Assembly: GCA_029861675.1 (NCBI GenBank) | Contig: JAOTYV010000239.1 | Coordinates: forward strand, 1 to 7,634 | Source of the DNA: Alphaproteobacteria bacterium | GTDB lineage: Bacteria; Pseudomonadota; Alphaproteobacteria; UBA8366 | Length of the DNA: 7,634 nt | Reading direction: 5' to 3' | In this document: piece by piece, positions 1 to 6,487 of the stretch | Position numbering within the stretch: position 1 is the first letter of the stretch | Layout: each line of letters begins with the position of its first letter | Made by a program: the position numbers and the translations under genes | The notes under the pieces: generated by a model | Seen by the model: only the letters and a program-made list of their open reading frames with translations | What the model was told of the DNA's origin: nothing | Database searches by the model: none

Positions 1-1016
1 TCAAGGCGATTGTCACCGCCGCGCCCTATGTGCATGAATACCTCGTCATGCCGTGCCGCAACATGATCGCGGAGGACGCCGACTACGCAGTCTGTTGCGC
101 CGTGCCGGTCGATGCCGACGGCATCACCGTGATTTCCCGTGCGGCCGGGCGCCCGGGCGAAAGCGCGGCTAAGTTCAGCGCCCGCTACGGCCAGTCGACC
201 GGCGTGGTCGTGTTCGAGGACGTTTTCGTGCCCTGGGACCGTGTTTTCCTGGCCGGCGAGTGGGAACATTCGCAGTTCCTGACCACCACCTACGCGACCC
301 ATCACCGCCAGAGCTGTATCGGTGCGCGCGCCGGGTTCGGCGACCTGCTGATCGGCGCCGGGGTGCTGATGTGCGAGGCCAACGGACTGGAGCCCGAGGC
401 GACGCCGCATCTGCGCGACCGGCTGGTCGAACTGATCAAGATCGTGGAAGGCTTCTATGCCTGCGGCGTCGCCGCCTCGACCTATGGGGAGGCCGATCCG
501 TCGGGCACGTTTCAGCCGGAAGCGGTGTTCGCCAATGTGGGCAAGCTGCTGCTGGCGACACAGATCTACGATATGCACCGGATCGCCCATGAGGTCTCGG
601 GCGGCTTGATCGTGGCGCTGCCGGGCCCGGACGAGGACCACAACCCGGAGACCGGCGGCAAGCTCGCCGACCTGCTGACCGCGCGGCCGGATGTGCCGTA
701 CCAGCAGCGCATGGACGTGGCCCGCCTGATGGAAGACCTGACCGCGTCGGGCGAGGCGGGGTGGTATTCGGTGATCAGCCTGCATGGCGGCGGATCGCCC
801 GAGGCGATGAAGCGCGAGATCTACCGCAACTATCCGATCGAGGATCGGGTGGCGGTCGTCGAACGCCTGCTCGACCGGGGCGTGCTCGCCGGCGAGGACG
901 GCAAGCCGTCGCGCAACCGTCAGCCCGGCCGCTGCTGCGTCGAGGGTTGCGCACCGCCGAAGCCGCCAAAGGCGCTTGCCTCGGCGGCGAAGCAAAAGCC
1001 GGAGGCGGCGGAATAG
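1..1016 (+). CDS. HpaB / 4-hydroxybutyryl-CoA dehydratase superfamily protein, 5'-truncated
   Basis: This is the C-terminal 337 residues of a flavoprotein whose family is usually about 480-520 residues, so roughly 150 N-terminal residues lie outside the window. The frame is open from base 3; the GTG at 30 is internal, because the residues before it (TAAPYVHEYLVMP) match a conserved family stretch. Seen: FVPWDRVF, GEWEH, the segment HHRQSCIGARAGFGD at bases 300-344, EVSGG, and a Cys-rich tail (GRCCVEGC) followed by a Pro/Ala/Lys extension. Members either hydroxylate phenols with reduced FAD (HpaB) or dehydrate 4-hydroxybutyryl-CoA with FAD and a [4Fe-4S] cluster (AbfD). In AbfD, as I recall it, the stretch reads HRQSYGGCK, with the His and final Cys binding the cluster; here the His is kept but that Cys is Ala and the Tyr is Cys. 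A standard dehydratase role is therefore doubtful. The family is confident, the substrate unknown. The gene converges on the membrane protein gene, with only 10 bases between the stop codons. Confidence 0.85.
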   Translation, partial: KAIVTAAPYVHEYLVMPCRNMIAEDADYAVCCAVPVDADGITVISRAAGRPGESAAKFSARYGQSTGVVVFEDVFVPWDRVFLAGEWEHSQFLTTTYATHHRQSCIGARAGFGDLLIGAGVLMCEANGLEPEATPHLRDRLVELIKIVEGFYACGVAASTYGEADPSGTFQPEAVFANVGKLLLATQIYDMHRIAHEVSGGLIVALPGPDEDHNPETGGKLADLLTARPDVPYQQRMDVARLMEDLTASGEAGWYSVISLHGGGSPEAMKREIYRNYPIEDRVAVVERLLDRGVLAGEDGKPSRNRQPGRCCVEGCAPPKPPKALASAAKQKPEAAE

Positions 1017-1031
1017 GGGCGCCGCCCTATT
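1012..1031. terminator. Hairpin shared by two convergent stop codons
   Basis: AATAGGG (1012-1018) and CCCTATT (1025-1031) form a perfect 7-bp stem around a 6-base GC-rich loop. The TAG of the rightward gene (1014-1016) and the TAG of the leftward gene (1027-1029) both lie inside the stem. It could act as a compact bidirectional terminator, but neither side has a real T-tract, so the role is inferred from position. Confidence 0.35.
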
Positions 1032-1416
1032 TGAAGAATATCGCGCTGATACCCCAGGCCATCAGGCCGATCCAGATTATCATCAGCAACCATTGCTCGC
1101 GGAACCAGACGGCGTGGTCGCGGGATTTCGCCCAGACGACGATGTCATGCGCATAGCGCGCTAGTCCGATGACCATGATCAGCGCGACAAAGAGCCAGGC
1201 CGCCAGTATTTGGACGATCGTCATGCCCGACTCGACAAGGTAGTAGAGGACGATTGCCGCAAGAACGAGGGCTACGATAGATGTAATATTTGGTTTTACA
1301 TAAAATTTTCCGGCGAAGTTCAACCACGCTTGAGGTGAAATCCAAAATACGATCAATTTTATGATCGAAAATACAATAATAATTATCGCGATTACTTCGA
1401 TGGGGCCGAGGACCAT
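1027..1416 (-). CDS. Small four-helix integral membrane protein of unknown function
   Basis: The 129-residue product is very hydrophobic. Four likely membrane helices lie at residues 6-27, 44-61, 65-87 and 108-127, joined by short loops. The loop after helix 1 carries SPQAWLNFAGKFYVKP and the loop after helix 3 is charged (AKSRDHAVWFREQ). There is no signal peptide apart from helix 1 and no catalytic motif. I do not recognise a named family; the general build resembles small uncharacterised membrane proteins of environmental bacteria and archaea. The ATG at 1416 has only a weak purine stretch upstream (GTTGGAAA), but it is the natural start because helix 1 begins directly after it. The stretch 1260-1400 is clearly richer in A and T than its surroundings, partly because of Ile-rich helices. 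It is divergent from the DUF5335 gene (154-base gap) and convergent with the HpaB-like gene. An alternative reading in another frame across this region is a shadow, because this frame gives regular helices. Confidence 0.72.
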   Translation of the reverse strand: MVLGPIEVIAIIIIVFSIIKLIVFWISPQAWLNFAGKFYVKPNITSIVALVLAAIVLYYLVESGMTIVQILAAWLFVALIMVIGLARYAHDIVVWAKSRDHAVWFREQWLLMIIWIGLMAWGISAIFFK

Positions 1417-1570
1417 TTTCCAACTCTGTCGCCATGCGTCCGATCGCCGCGAAAACTCTCTGTAGCGTAAGGGGCGCTGGTCTTCGCGTCTTGACGAGGA
1501 TCAATGAAGCCTTTCGGCGTGGATGCATGATCCGCGATAGGAGAGATCGCAGGAAAGGGGAGCCCCCGTC

Positions 1571-1912
1571 ATGGCTACACGAAAGCTCGAAAGATCCGAA
1601 TGGCAGTCCTATTTCGACCGGGTCACCAAGTCGCTCGGCGCGACGCAGGTGACGATCGAGGTGGCGTCCTTGCGTATAGGCGATCAGGTCGAGGTCGATC
1701 ACGTGCCGCTCAATGGCATTGTCTACGATCCGAAAAGCGACGCCCTGGAAGTCGTCACCGACGCGGTCGATCACATGATTCGCAAGCCGTCCGAGATTTA
1801 CGTTCAGGAATCGGGTAGCGGCATGGAGTCGCTCGAGGTCGTCGAAGGCGACGGCACCAAACAGATCGTCATGCTCTCCGCGCCGCTGCTGATCGCGGGC
1901 CACGTGGCGTAG
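1571..1912 (+). CDS. DUF5335 family protein
   Basis: The 113-residue product opens with MATRKLERSEWQSYFDRVTK, then has LGATQVTIEVASL..GDQVEVD, LNGIVYDPKSDALEV, a helix with DHMIRKP, and SLEVVEGDGTKQIVMLSAPL near the end. This order matches DUF5335, a small, presumably single-domain soluble family whose function has not been established to my knowledge. It is full length for the family. The ATG at 1571 is supported by a strong ribosome binding site, AGGAAAGGGGAG (1551-1562), 8 bases upstream. The GGGG of that site could pair with CCCC at 1564-1567, and just upstream GCGAT/ATCGC (1534-1538 with 1546-1550) could form another tiny stem, so translation may be somewhat shielded; this is inference. 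A TTGACG at 1491-1496 is a possible -35 box but I see no good -10 at the right distance. It is divergent from the membrane protein gene and separated from the ComA-like gene by about 160 bases, so probably its own unit. Confidence 0.8.
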   Translation: MATRKLERSEWQSYFDRVTKSLGATQVTIEVASLRIGDQVEVDHVPLNGIVYDPKSDALEVVTDAVDHMIRKPSEIYVQESGSGMESLEVVEGDGTKQIVMLSAPLLIAGHVA

Positions 1913-1980
1913 CCCGCCGGCGCGCTACCGCGTCCCGGTCAAACGCCATACGCCTGACGCGTTTCCCTATATTCGCACCG

Positions 1981-1998
1981 GCCGCCGGTTTCGGCGGC
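1981..1998. repeat. GC-rich hairpin between DUF5335 and ComA-like genes
   Basis: GCCGCCG (1981-1987) pairs perfectly with CGGCGGC (1992-1998) around a GTTT loop. There is no T-tract after it on either strand, so it is not a standard intrinsic terminator. It lies 70 bases after the DUF5335 stop and just before a good -10 element, so it may end the first transcript, or bind something near the promoter; the sequence does not decide. Confidence 0.45.
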
Positions 1999-2011
1999 GC
2001 GCGTGCTTGCG

Positions 2012-2017
2012 CTATGA
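2012..2017 (+). promoter_or_regulatory. Candidate -10 box for the ComA-like/Ldh_2 operon
   Basis: TATGAT differs from the consensus TATAAT at one base and would give a leader of about 50 bases before the chosen GTG start. The -35 position (about 1989-1994) has only TTTCGG, a poor match. If real, transcription would begin after the upstream ATG at 2014, which argues for the downstream start of the ComA-like protein. Confidence 0.35.
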
Positions 2018-2059
2018 TTGTCTGCCCGGCCTATCGGTCGGTTGCAGAACGAATTATGC

Positions 2060-2065
2060 GGGGAG
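2060..2065 (+). promoter_or_regulatory. Ribosome binding site that decides the ComA-like start
   Basis: GGGGAG lies 8 bases before the GTG at 2074. The in-frame ATGs at 2014 and 2056 have no such site before them, so the GTG is preferred. Confidence 0.65.
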
Positions 2066-2073
2066 CGGCAACA

Positions 2074-2898
2074 GTGTTCACCAAGGAAGATGGCTATTAC
2101 GAATACGAACGGCTGAAGTTGCCCGAGCGGCCGGGAAAGCCGCGCAAAACGGGCCTGACCGTGATGATCGACATGGGGCCGGACGAGTTCGGCTGGATCG
2201 GCGAGAACGGCCTGCGCGATCTTCTGTCCTATGGCGCGCCCTTCATCGACATGGCGAAGATATTCGCGACCAACGCGTTGTTCTATCCGCCCGAGCTGAT
2301 CAAGCGGATCATGGCGGTTTACGCGGAACACGGTGTCGATACCTTCGCCGGCGGCATCCTGTTCGAGATTGCCTATCAACAGAACGCGGTCGATGAACTG
2401 GTCACCCACCTGGGCCGGCTTGGCATGAAATACCTGGAGATTTCCGAGAACTATCTGGAACTTACCAGCGATGAGCGGCTGCGCGAGATCGACCGGTTCC
2501 AGAAGGCGGGCATCGGCGTGATCTACGAATTCGGCCGCAAGCAGCCCACCGAGGCGATTACGCTCGATCAGCTCGGCGCCATCGTCGATTCGGTGATGGA
2601 AGTCGGCGTGCATCATGTCATCGTCGAGCAGAGTGAACTCGACATGATGGCCGAGGTCTCGCCGGACGCGTTCAAGGCGATTCCCGACCAAGCCTGGTAC
2701 GAGCATATCGTCATCGAGCCGGACCCGTTCCGTTTTCCGGAACAGCATATCCAGCTTATCCGCGATTTCGGGCCGGACATCAGCCTGTGCAACGTCGCGC
2801 CGTCGCAGGTGTTGCGGCTCGAGTACCTGCGCCGCGGCATCGGCCGGGCGGTGCACTATTCCTTCCTGTCGGATCAGTTGAACCAGAAGCGCGATTAG
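2074..2898 (+). CDS. Phosphosulfolactate synthase (ComA) family protein, divergent
   Basis: The 274-residue product covers the TIM-barrel ComA family (PF02679). Archaeal ComA adds sulfite to phosphoenolpyruvate to make phosphosulfolactate, the first step of coenzyme M synthesis; relatives include Bacillus YitC, Xanthobacter XcbB1 and the plant heat-stress protein HSA32. Seen in order: GKPRKTGLTVMID (21-33), FIDMAKIFATNA (57-68), GGILFEIAY (93-101), LEISEN (121-126), EFGRK (152-156), HVIVEQSELD (181-190) and LEYLRRG (249-255). The order and barrel rhythm are those of ComA. However the archaeal FGWGT, EISDG and EGRESG motifs are altered to IFATN, EISEN and EQSEL, so the reaction may differ. The N-terminal extension before the barrel recalls HSA32. 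The GTG start is chosen over ATG at 2014 or 2056 because of the GGGGAG site. The Ldh_2 gene follows after five bases, so the two are almost surely cotranscribed. The family is confident, the substrate is not. Confidence 0.85.
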   Translation: MFTKEDGYYEYERLKLPERPGKPRKTGLTVMIDMGPDEFGWIGENGLRDLLSYGAPFIDMAKIFATNALFYPPELIKRIMAVYAEHGVDTFAGGILFEIAYQQNAVDELVTHLGRLGMKYLEISENYLELTSDERLREIDRFQKAGIGVIYEFGRKQPTEAITLDQLGAIVDSVMEVGVHHVIVEQSELDMMAEVSPDAFKAIPDQAWYEHIVIEPDPFRFPEQHIQLIRDFGPDISLCNVAPSQVLRLEYLRRGIGRAVHYSFLSDQLNQKRD

Positions 2899-2903
2899 GG
2901 GGC

Positions 2904-3965
2904 ATGGGGAAGATCGACCCCCGGATTGACGTGGAGGAGGCCCGGCGGCTCTGCCGGCAGGCGTTCGAGCGTGCCGGATTGCCGGCCGGCGACGCGGCGA
3001 TGGCGACCGAGCAGTTCATCCTGTGCGACCTGTTCGGCATTCGCACCCATGGGCTGCGGCGGCTCAGTAATTACGTTGGCCGGCTGCAACTCGGCGGGAT
3101 GAACCCGCGGCCGAAAATTCATATCGATTCAAAATTGCCCGGCGTCGCGGTCGTCGATGGCGATGACGGCGTCGGGACGGTGGTCGCCACCTATGTCCTG
3201 AACGAAGGCATCCGGCGGGCGAAGGCGAACGGCATCGCCATCGCCGGCTGTATCCGCAGCAACCACTTCGGCGCCAATGCGCCCTATGGCTGGTTTGCGT
3301 GCGAAGCCGGGATGATTTGCATTTCGTCGACCAGCGCGACACAGACCATGCCGGCGCCGGGCGGCCGGACGGCGGTGGTCGGCAATAATCCCATCGGCTA
3401 TGCGGCGCCGCGCGCCGACGGGCGGCATTTCATATTCGACGCCGCCATGAGCGTCGCGTCGCGCGGCAAATTGCGCCGCGCCCGCGATCTGGGGGAAACG
3501 ATTCCCGCGGGGTGGGGGCTCGACGCCGACGGAAGCCCGAGTACGGATCCGGCGGCAATCCTGGATGGCATGGTATTGCCGGTCGGTGGCCACAAGGGAT
3601 TTGGCATCGCCGCGGCGGCGGAAATGCTTTCCGCCGTGCTGTTCGGGGGCCGCCATGGTGCGGCAATCGGCCATCAGTTCAAGGAGCCGGACCGGCCGTC
3701 GGGCATTTCCCATTATTTCATCCTGATCGATCCCGCGGCGACGGTCGGCCGGGCCGCCTTCGAAGCGGAGATGGATGTCTATTGCCGCGGCCTGCACGCG
3801 GGAGCGCCGATCGATCCCAAGGCGCCGGTGCGGGTCCCGGGCGAAGCGGCGGCAGATCGCTACGCCGAGAACTTGGCGAAGGGATTGCCGCTCGATCCGG
3901 ACGAACTCGAGAAACTCCGCGGGCTCGCCGACGGCAGCCTGAAAGGCGAAGTGCCGGTGAGTTAG
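2904..3965 (+). CDS. Ldh_2 family NAD(P)H-dependent 2-hydroxyacid dehydrogenase (malate/L-lactate/sulfolactate type, ComC-like)
   Basis: The 353-residue product is a full-length member of the malate/L-lactate dehydrogenase family PF02615, which is unrelated to Rossmann-fold lactate dehydrogenases. It interconverts a 2-oxoacid (or related carbonyl) and the hydroxyacid with NAD(P)(H) in the cytoplasm. Seen: the catalytic region RTHGLRRL (His49, Arg53; the usual Ser before His is Thr), SNHFGA with His121, NNPIGYAAP (161-169), SVASRGK (183-189), IPAGWGLDADG and STDP (200-215), and VGGHKGFGIA (227-236). Members differ in substrate (malate, sulfolactate by ComC, ureidoglycolate by AllD, diketogulonate by YiaK), and sequence alone does not decide. 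Its position five bases after a ComA-like gene makes sulfolactate/sulfopyruvate or an analogue the leading guess. The ATG at 2904 fits the family start (IDVEEARRL follows), but the G-run before it is too close to be a normal binding site, so translation is probably coupled to the upstream gene. A GTG at 2787 in frame would overlap the ComA-like gene heavily and is rejected. Confidence 0.92.
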   Translation: MGKIDPRIDVEEARRLCRQAFERAGLPAGDAAMATEQFILCDLFGIRTHGLRRLSNYVGRLQLGGMNPRPKIHIDSKLPGVAVVDGDDGVGTVVATYVLNEGIRRAKANGIAIAGCIRSNHFGANAPYGWFACEAGMICISSTSATQTMPAPGGRTAVVGNNPIGYAAPRADGRHFIFDAAMSVASRGKLRRARDLGETIPAGWGLDADGSPSTDPAAILDGMVLPVGGHKGFGIAAAAEMLSAVLFGGRHGAAIGHQFKEPDRPSGISHYFILIDPAATVGRAAFEAEMDVYCRGLHAGAPIDPKAPVRVPGEAAADRYAENLAKGLPLDPDELEKLRGLADGSLKGEVPVS

Positions 3966-3970
3966 GCGAA

Positions 3971-4000
3971 GTCCGGTTTCCCAGCCGGAATTTCAATTTT
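3971..4000 (+). terminator. Weak intrinsic terminator after the ComA-like/Ldh_2 operon
   Basis: TCCGG (3972-3976) and CCGGA (3985-3989) form a short stem with an 8-base loop, followed by the T-rich TTTCAATTTT (3991-4000). It begins 6 bases after the Ldh_2 stop. The position and T-rich tail fit, but the 5-bp stem is short. Confidence 0.4.
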
Positions 4001-4185
4001 GTAAGGTTGTTTTTGCGGAAGGGCATTTTCTAACCCTTTACCGGGGCGCATTTTTATGAAAATATGCTCGGTATTGGTGTAATCGCGAATAAAAACACGT
4101 TATACGATAGTAGCAATTCGTAAAGTTCTGCAAAGGGCCGTGATCGATTCCGGCCCGATATATCGGTCACTGCGGGAGAACGGTA

Positions 4186-4941
4186 ATGCCCCTCTATGAC
4201 TGGGTGGTGCTGAGCAAATCCGAAGGGCGGGATATCGTACGGCCGGAGCACACGGCGGGCGGCAAGCGTTTCGACAAATCCGATCCGGAAACCGTTGAGA
4301 TGTTGCGGAAGTTGTACGACCACGCGCAAACGGAATTATCGGACCCGGGCCCCCCGCCGGAACCGAACCCGCCCTTCACGATATTCAGCCGACTATGGGA
4401 TTTCATCAGCAGGGGCAGGGACATTAGGCACGTAGTGCATCGGTCCCGGTTGGAGAATTGGCAGCTTGAAAGGGACAATTACGCGTTCTGGACGGGGTCT
4501 TTCGAGGCGGTTCTTGAACATCACGCCAATGAATCGCCGCCGAAGGTCATTATTCCCACCGCGCCGGGCTGTGAAGACGCGCTTGGGCAGTTTCAGAATT
4601 TTACGGACAGTTTATACGCTTTCGGCTTGCACTCATTGTTGCCTGATTACAATGACGTGACGTACTACGCTGAAAACCAGCTTGAGGAATTCGACTTTGA
4701 AATTGGTTTGATGCTGGTCGAACAACCGAACGAATTGCTCGAAATGGCGGACACACTCGAGAGGGCCCTTACGGCCTATGAGAATGCGGACCGCGACCCG
4801 GACCCGGGCAGCGTCAAGGCGGCCGAATATGGCATTCGATGGTTGCGTTTTTGGGGTTCCCACGGTCACAAGCTGAGAACGGACGTGCGTGGTGTCATCG
4901 ACACAGCCGAGGGCGTGCGATTCATCGTGGAGACAGAGTAG
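4186..4941 (+). CDS. Hypothetical soluble acidic protein
   Basis: I do not recognise this 251-residue protein. It has no signal peptide or membrane segment and is rich in Asp and Glu. An N-terminal part (1-52) with a helical stretch ETVEMLRKLYDHAQ is joined by a proline-rich linker (DPGPPPEPNPPF, 53-64) to a larger, mostly helical part with many aromatic residues, including RLENWQLERDNYAFW, a QFQNFTDSLYAF stretch and EQPNELLEMADTLERALTAYENA. The C-terminus GVRFIVETE looks like a closing beta strand. The start is well supported: GGGAGAA (4174-4180) lies just before the ATG. Codons are less GC-rich than in the neighbouring genes, and the 220 bases upstream are also AT-richer, which may mean recent acquisition. 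It stands alone: the operon to the left probably ends before it, and the gene to the right converges on it. It is real by start signal and protein-like composition; function unknown. Confidence 0.75.
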   Translation: MPLYDWVVLSKSEGRDIVRPEHTAGGKRFDKSDPETVEMLRKLYDHAQTELSDPGPPPEPNPPFTIFSRLWDFISRGRDIRHVVHRSRLENWQLERDNYAFWTGSFEAVLEHHANESPPKVIIPTAPGCEDALGQFQNFTDSLYAFGLHSLLPDYNDVTYYAENQLEEFDFEIGLMLVEQPNELLEMADTLERALTAYENADRDPDPGSVKAAEYGIRWLRFWGSHGHKLRTDVRGVIDTAEGVRFIVETE

Positions 4942-4995
4942 ACGCCGAGACGAATGGCGTCGCAATCGTTTGATGGAAGTTCTCTGTTGCCGAAG

Positions 4996-5040
4996 CGCCG
5001 GGGCGCCGTGCCCCGGCGGGAGCGGAGCTCCACGCCGGGG
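4996..5040. terminator. Two overlapping, mutually exclusive GC-rich hairpins between convergent genes
   Basis: CGCCGGGGC (4996-5004) pairs perfectly with GCCCCGGCG (5010-5018) around a 5-base loop. The second arm can instead pair rightward: CCCCGGCGGGAG (5011-5022) with CTCC-A-CGCCGGGG (5028-5040), a 12-bp stem with one bulged A and a CGGAG loop. The arrangement lies between the stops at 4941 (rightward) and 5053 (leftward). It probably stops transcription from both sides, though only a weak TATTT follows on the + strand and no T-tract on the - strand. It could also be a copy of a REP-like element. Confidence 0.5.
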
Positions 5041-5052
5041 TATTTCGAGAGA

Positions 5053-6276
5053 TCAGGCGGCGCGGCGCGACTTGTTGTTGCGGCGCCGATGATTTCGGCC
5101 CGGACGCGCCGGTTTCTTGCTGGTGTTGGCGGGCACGCGGTGCGACGGTTCGCCGCCGGCGACCGTGAGCGGCACCTTGGTCAGATGTTCGATGCTGCGC
5201 AGGAACGCCTGCTCGGCCGGATCGCAGAGCGAAATCGCGATGCCCGAAGCGCCGGCGCGCGCCGTGCGGCCGATGCGGTGGACGTAGTCCTCGGGAACGT
5301 TCGGCAGCTCGAAATTGATGACGTGGGTTACGCCGTCGACGTCGATCCCCCGCGCCGCAATGTCGGTGGCCACCAGGACACGGACGCGCCCGCGCTTGAA
5401 GCTTTCGAGCGCGCGCTGACGCGCGGCCTGGGACTTGTTGCCGTGAATGGCCTCGGCGTCGATACCGGACCGGTCGAGCTGCTCCGCCACGCGGTTGGCG
5501 CGGTGCTTCGTGCGGGTAAACACGATGGCCCGCTCCAACGCCGGGTCTTGCAACAGATCGGTAAGCAGGCCGCGTTTCTGGTCGGCCGGAACATAGAAGA
5601 CGCGCTGTTCGATCCGCTCGACCGGCGTTGCGGTCGGCGTCACGGCGACGCGGATGGGATCGTGCAGAATGTCATTGGCCAGGCCGGAAACGGCCTTCGG
5701 CATGGTTGCCGAGAAGAACAAGGTTTGGCGTTTGCGCGGCAGGGCGGCCGTGATCTTCTTGACATCCCGGATGAAGCCCATATCGAGCATCCGGTCGGCT
5801 TCGTCGAGGACGAAATGGACAACGCCGTCCAGCCGCAAATGCCGCTGGTTCATGAGATCGAGCAGGCGCCCGGGCGTGGCGACAAGGATGTCGACGCCAC
5901 GGCGCATCGCATCGACCTGGGATTTTTGGCCGACACCGCCGTAAATCACGGTCTGGCGCAGCGACAGGTTGCGGCCGTAAGTACGAAGCGCCTGGTTGAT
6001 TTGAATGGCGAGTTCGCGGGTCGGCGCAAGAATGAGCGCCCGCGCGGTGCGCGGCTCCGGGCGATCCTTGCGGGATGCGAGGCTCTGCAGGATCGGCAGG
6101 CCGAAGGCCGCCGTCTTGCCGGTGCCGGTCTGGGCGATGCCCAGCAAGTCCTTGCCGGCCAGTAGATGCGGGATTGCCTGTTCCTGAATCGGGGAAGGGC
6201 GGTCGTATTTTTCCGCGTGCAAGACACGCAGGAGGGGCTCGATAAGGCCGAGCTCCGAAAAGTCTTTATGGTTCAC
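5053..6276 (-). CDS. rhlE: DEAD-box ATP-dependent RNA helicase, RhlE type
   Basis: The 407-residue product is a complete DEAD-box helicase that uses ATP to unwind short RNA duplexes in ribosome assembly or RNA turnover. All core motifs are visible: upstream Phe6 and Q motif (RPSPIQ, 26-31), motif I AQTGTGKT (48-55), Ia PTRELA (85-90), Ib TPGR (134-137), II DEAD (158-161), III SAT (189-191), V ARGID (308-312) and [10 protein letters not shown] (333-340). The segment [21 protein letters not shown] is typical of RhlE rather than DbpA, SrmB or DeaD. The C-terminal tail of about 40 residues is highly basic (RHR/KSRR-rich), as is usual for RNA contact in this group, and no extra domain follows. The ATG at 6276 fits the family start (DFSELGL), though the binding site before it (AGAAAG) is moderate. 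A long gap upstream suggests an untranslated leader, which is common for cold-responsive helicases; cold control is inference only. Confidence 0.95.
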   Translation of the reverse strand: MNHKDFSELGLIEPLLRVLHAEKYDRPSPIQEQAIPHLLAGKDLLGIAQTGTGKTAAFGLPILQSLASRKDRPEPRTARALILAPTRELAIQINQALRTYGRNLSLRQTVIYGGVGQKSQVDAMRRGVDILVATPGRLLDLMNQRHLRLDGVVHFVLDEADRMLDMGFIRDVKKITAALPRKRQTLFFSATMPKAVSGLANDILHDPIRVAVTPTATPVERIEQRVFYVPADQKRGLLTDLLQDPALERAIVFTRTKHRANRVAEQLDRSGIDAEAIHGNKSQAARQRALESFKRGRVRVLVATDIAARGIDVDGVTHVINFELPNVPEDYVHRIGRTARAGASGIAISLCDPAEQAFLRSIEHLTKVPLTVAGGEPSHRVPANTSKKPARPGRNHRRRNNKSRRAA

Positions 6277-6452
6277 GTAATAACTTTCTGCCGGTTCGGG
6301 GCGTTTCGCGAAATGCGGAACGCCGTACCGGACTTTTGCTACGCCCCGTGCGCTGCCGGGACGGGCGGATTGATGAAATCTTTCTCGGGATTTAGGGCGC
6401 TGCCTGTATTGTGGCGGCGCATCGCGCGATCGCGAGACAAGTAAGAAACCAT

Positions 6453-6481
6453 GAAATGGCGCTTCTAGAGTGGAATGTCAA
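6453..6481 (-). promoter_or_regulatory. Candidate rhlE promoter (perfect -35 only)
   Basis: On the - strand TTGACA (6481-6476) is a perfect -35 box. At a 17-base spacing the -10 position reads CATTTC (6458-6453), a poor match. If used, it would give rhlE a leader of about 170 bases. Confidence 0.3.
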
Positions 6482-6487
6482 CCTTTG

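Noticed and set aside
1145..1903. A 252-codon open frame on the - strand
   Set aside because: It runs antisense through the whole DUF5335 gene and out of frame through the membrane protein gene, both better supported; the product has no coherent fold signal.
2014..2073. An ATG at 2014 (or 2056) as start of the ComA-like protein
   Set aside because: No ribosome binding site precedes either ATG and the first lies within a candidate -10 box; GGGGAG sits 8 bases before the in-frame GTG at 2074.
1939..2856. A 305-codon open frame on the - strand
   Set aside because: It is the antisense of the ComA-like gene, has no ribosome binding site and shows no recognisable domain.
2787..2903. N-terminal extension of the Ldh_2 protein from a GTG at 2787
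   Set aside because: It would overlap the ComA-like gene by over 100 bases with an Arg/Pro/Ala-rich sequence foreign to the family; the ATG at 2904 matches the normal family start.
2074..3965. A complete coenzyme M biosynthesis cluster
   Set aside because: Only two of the needed families are present; no ComB phosphatase, ComDE decarboxylase or XcbC-E-like genes are visible, and the ComA-like motifs are altered.
4019..4038. AAGGG/CCCTT stem as a terminator
   Set aside because: It has only five pairs, a ten-base loop and no T-tract; the hairpin at 3971-4000 is a better candidate.
4074..4108. Promoter for the orphan gene (TTGGTG with TATACG or TACGAT)
   Set aside because: The spacing is 21-23 bases, too long for a standard sigma-70 promoter, and the -35 match is poor.
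4954..6165. A 403-codon open frame on the + strand
   Set aside because: It lies antisense to rhlE, which shows every DEAD-box motif; the product is a low-complexity, Arg/Ala/Asp-rich translation typical of a GC-rich shadow frame.
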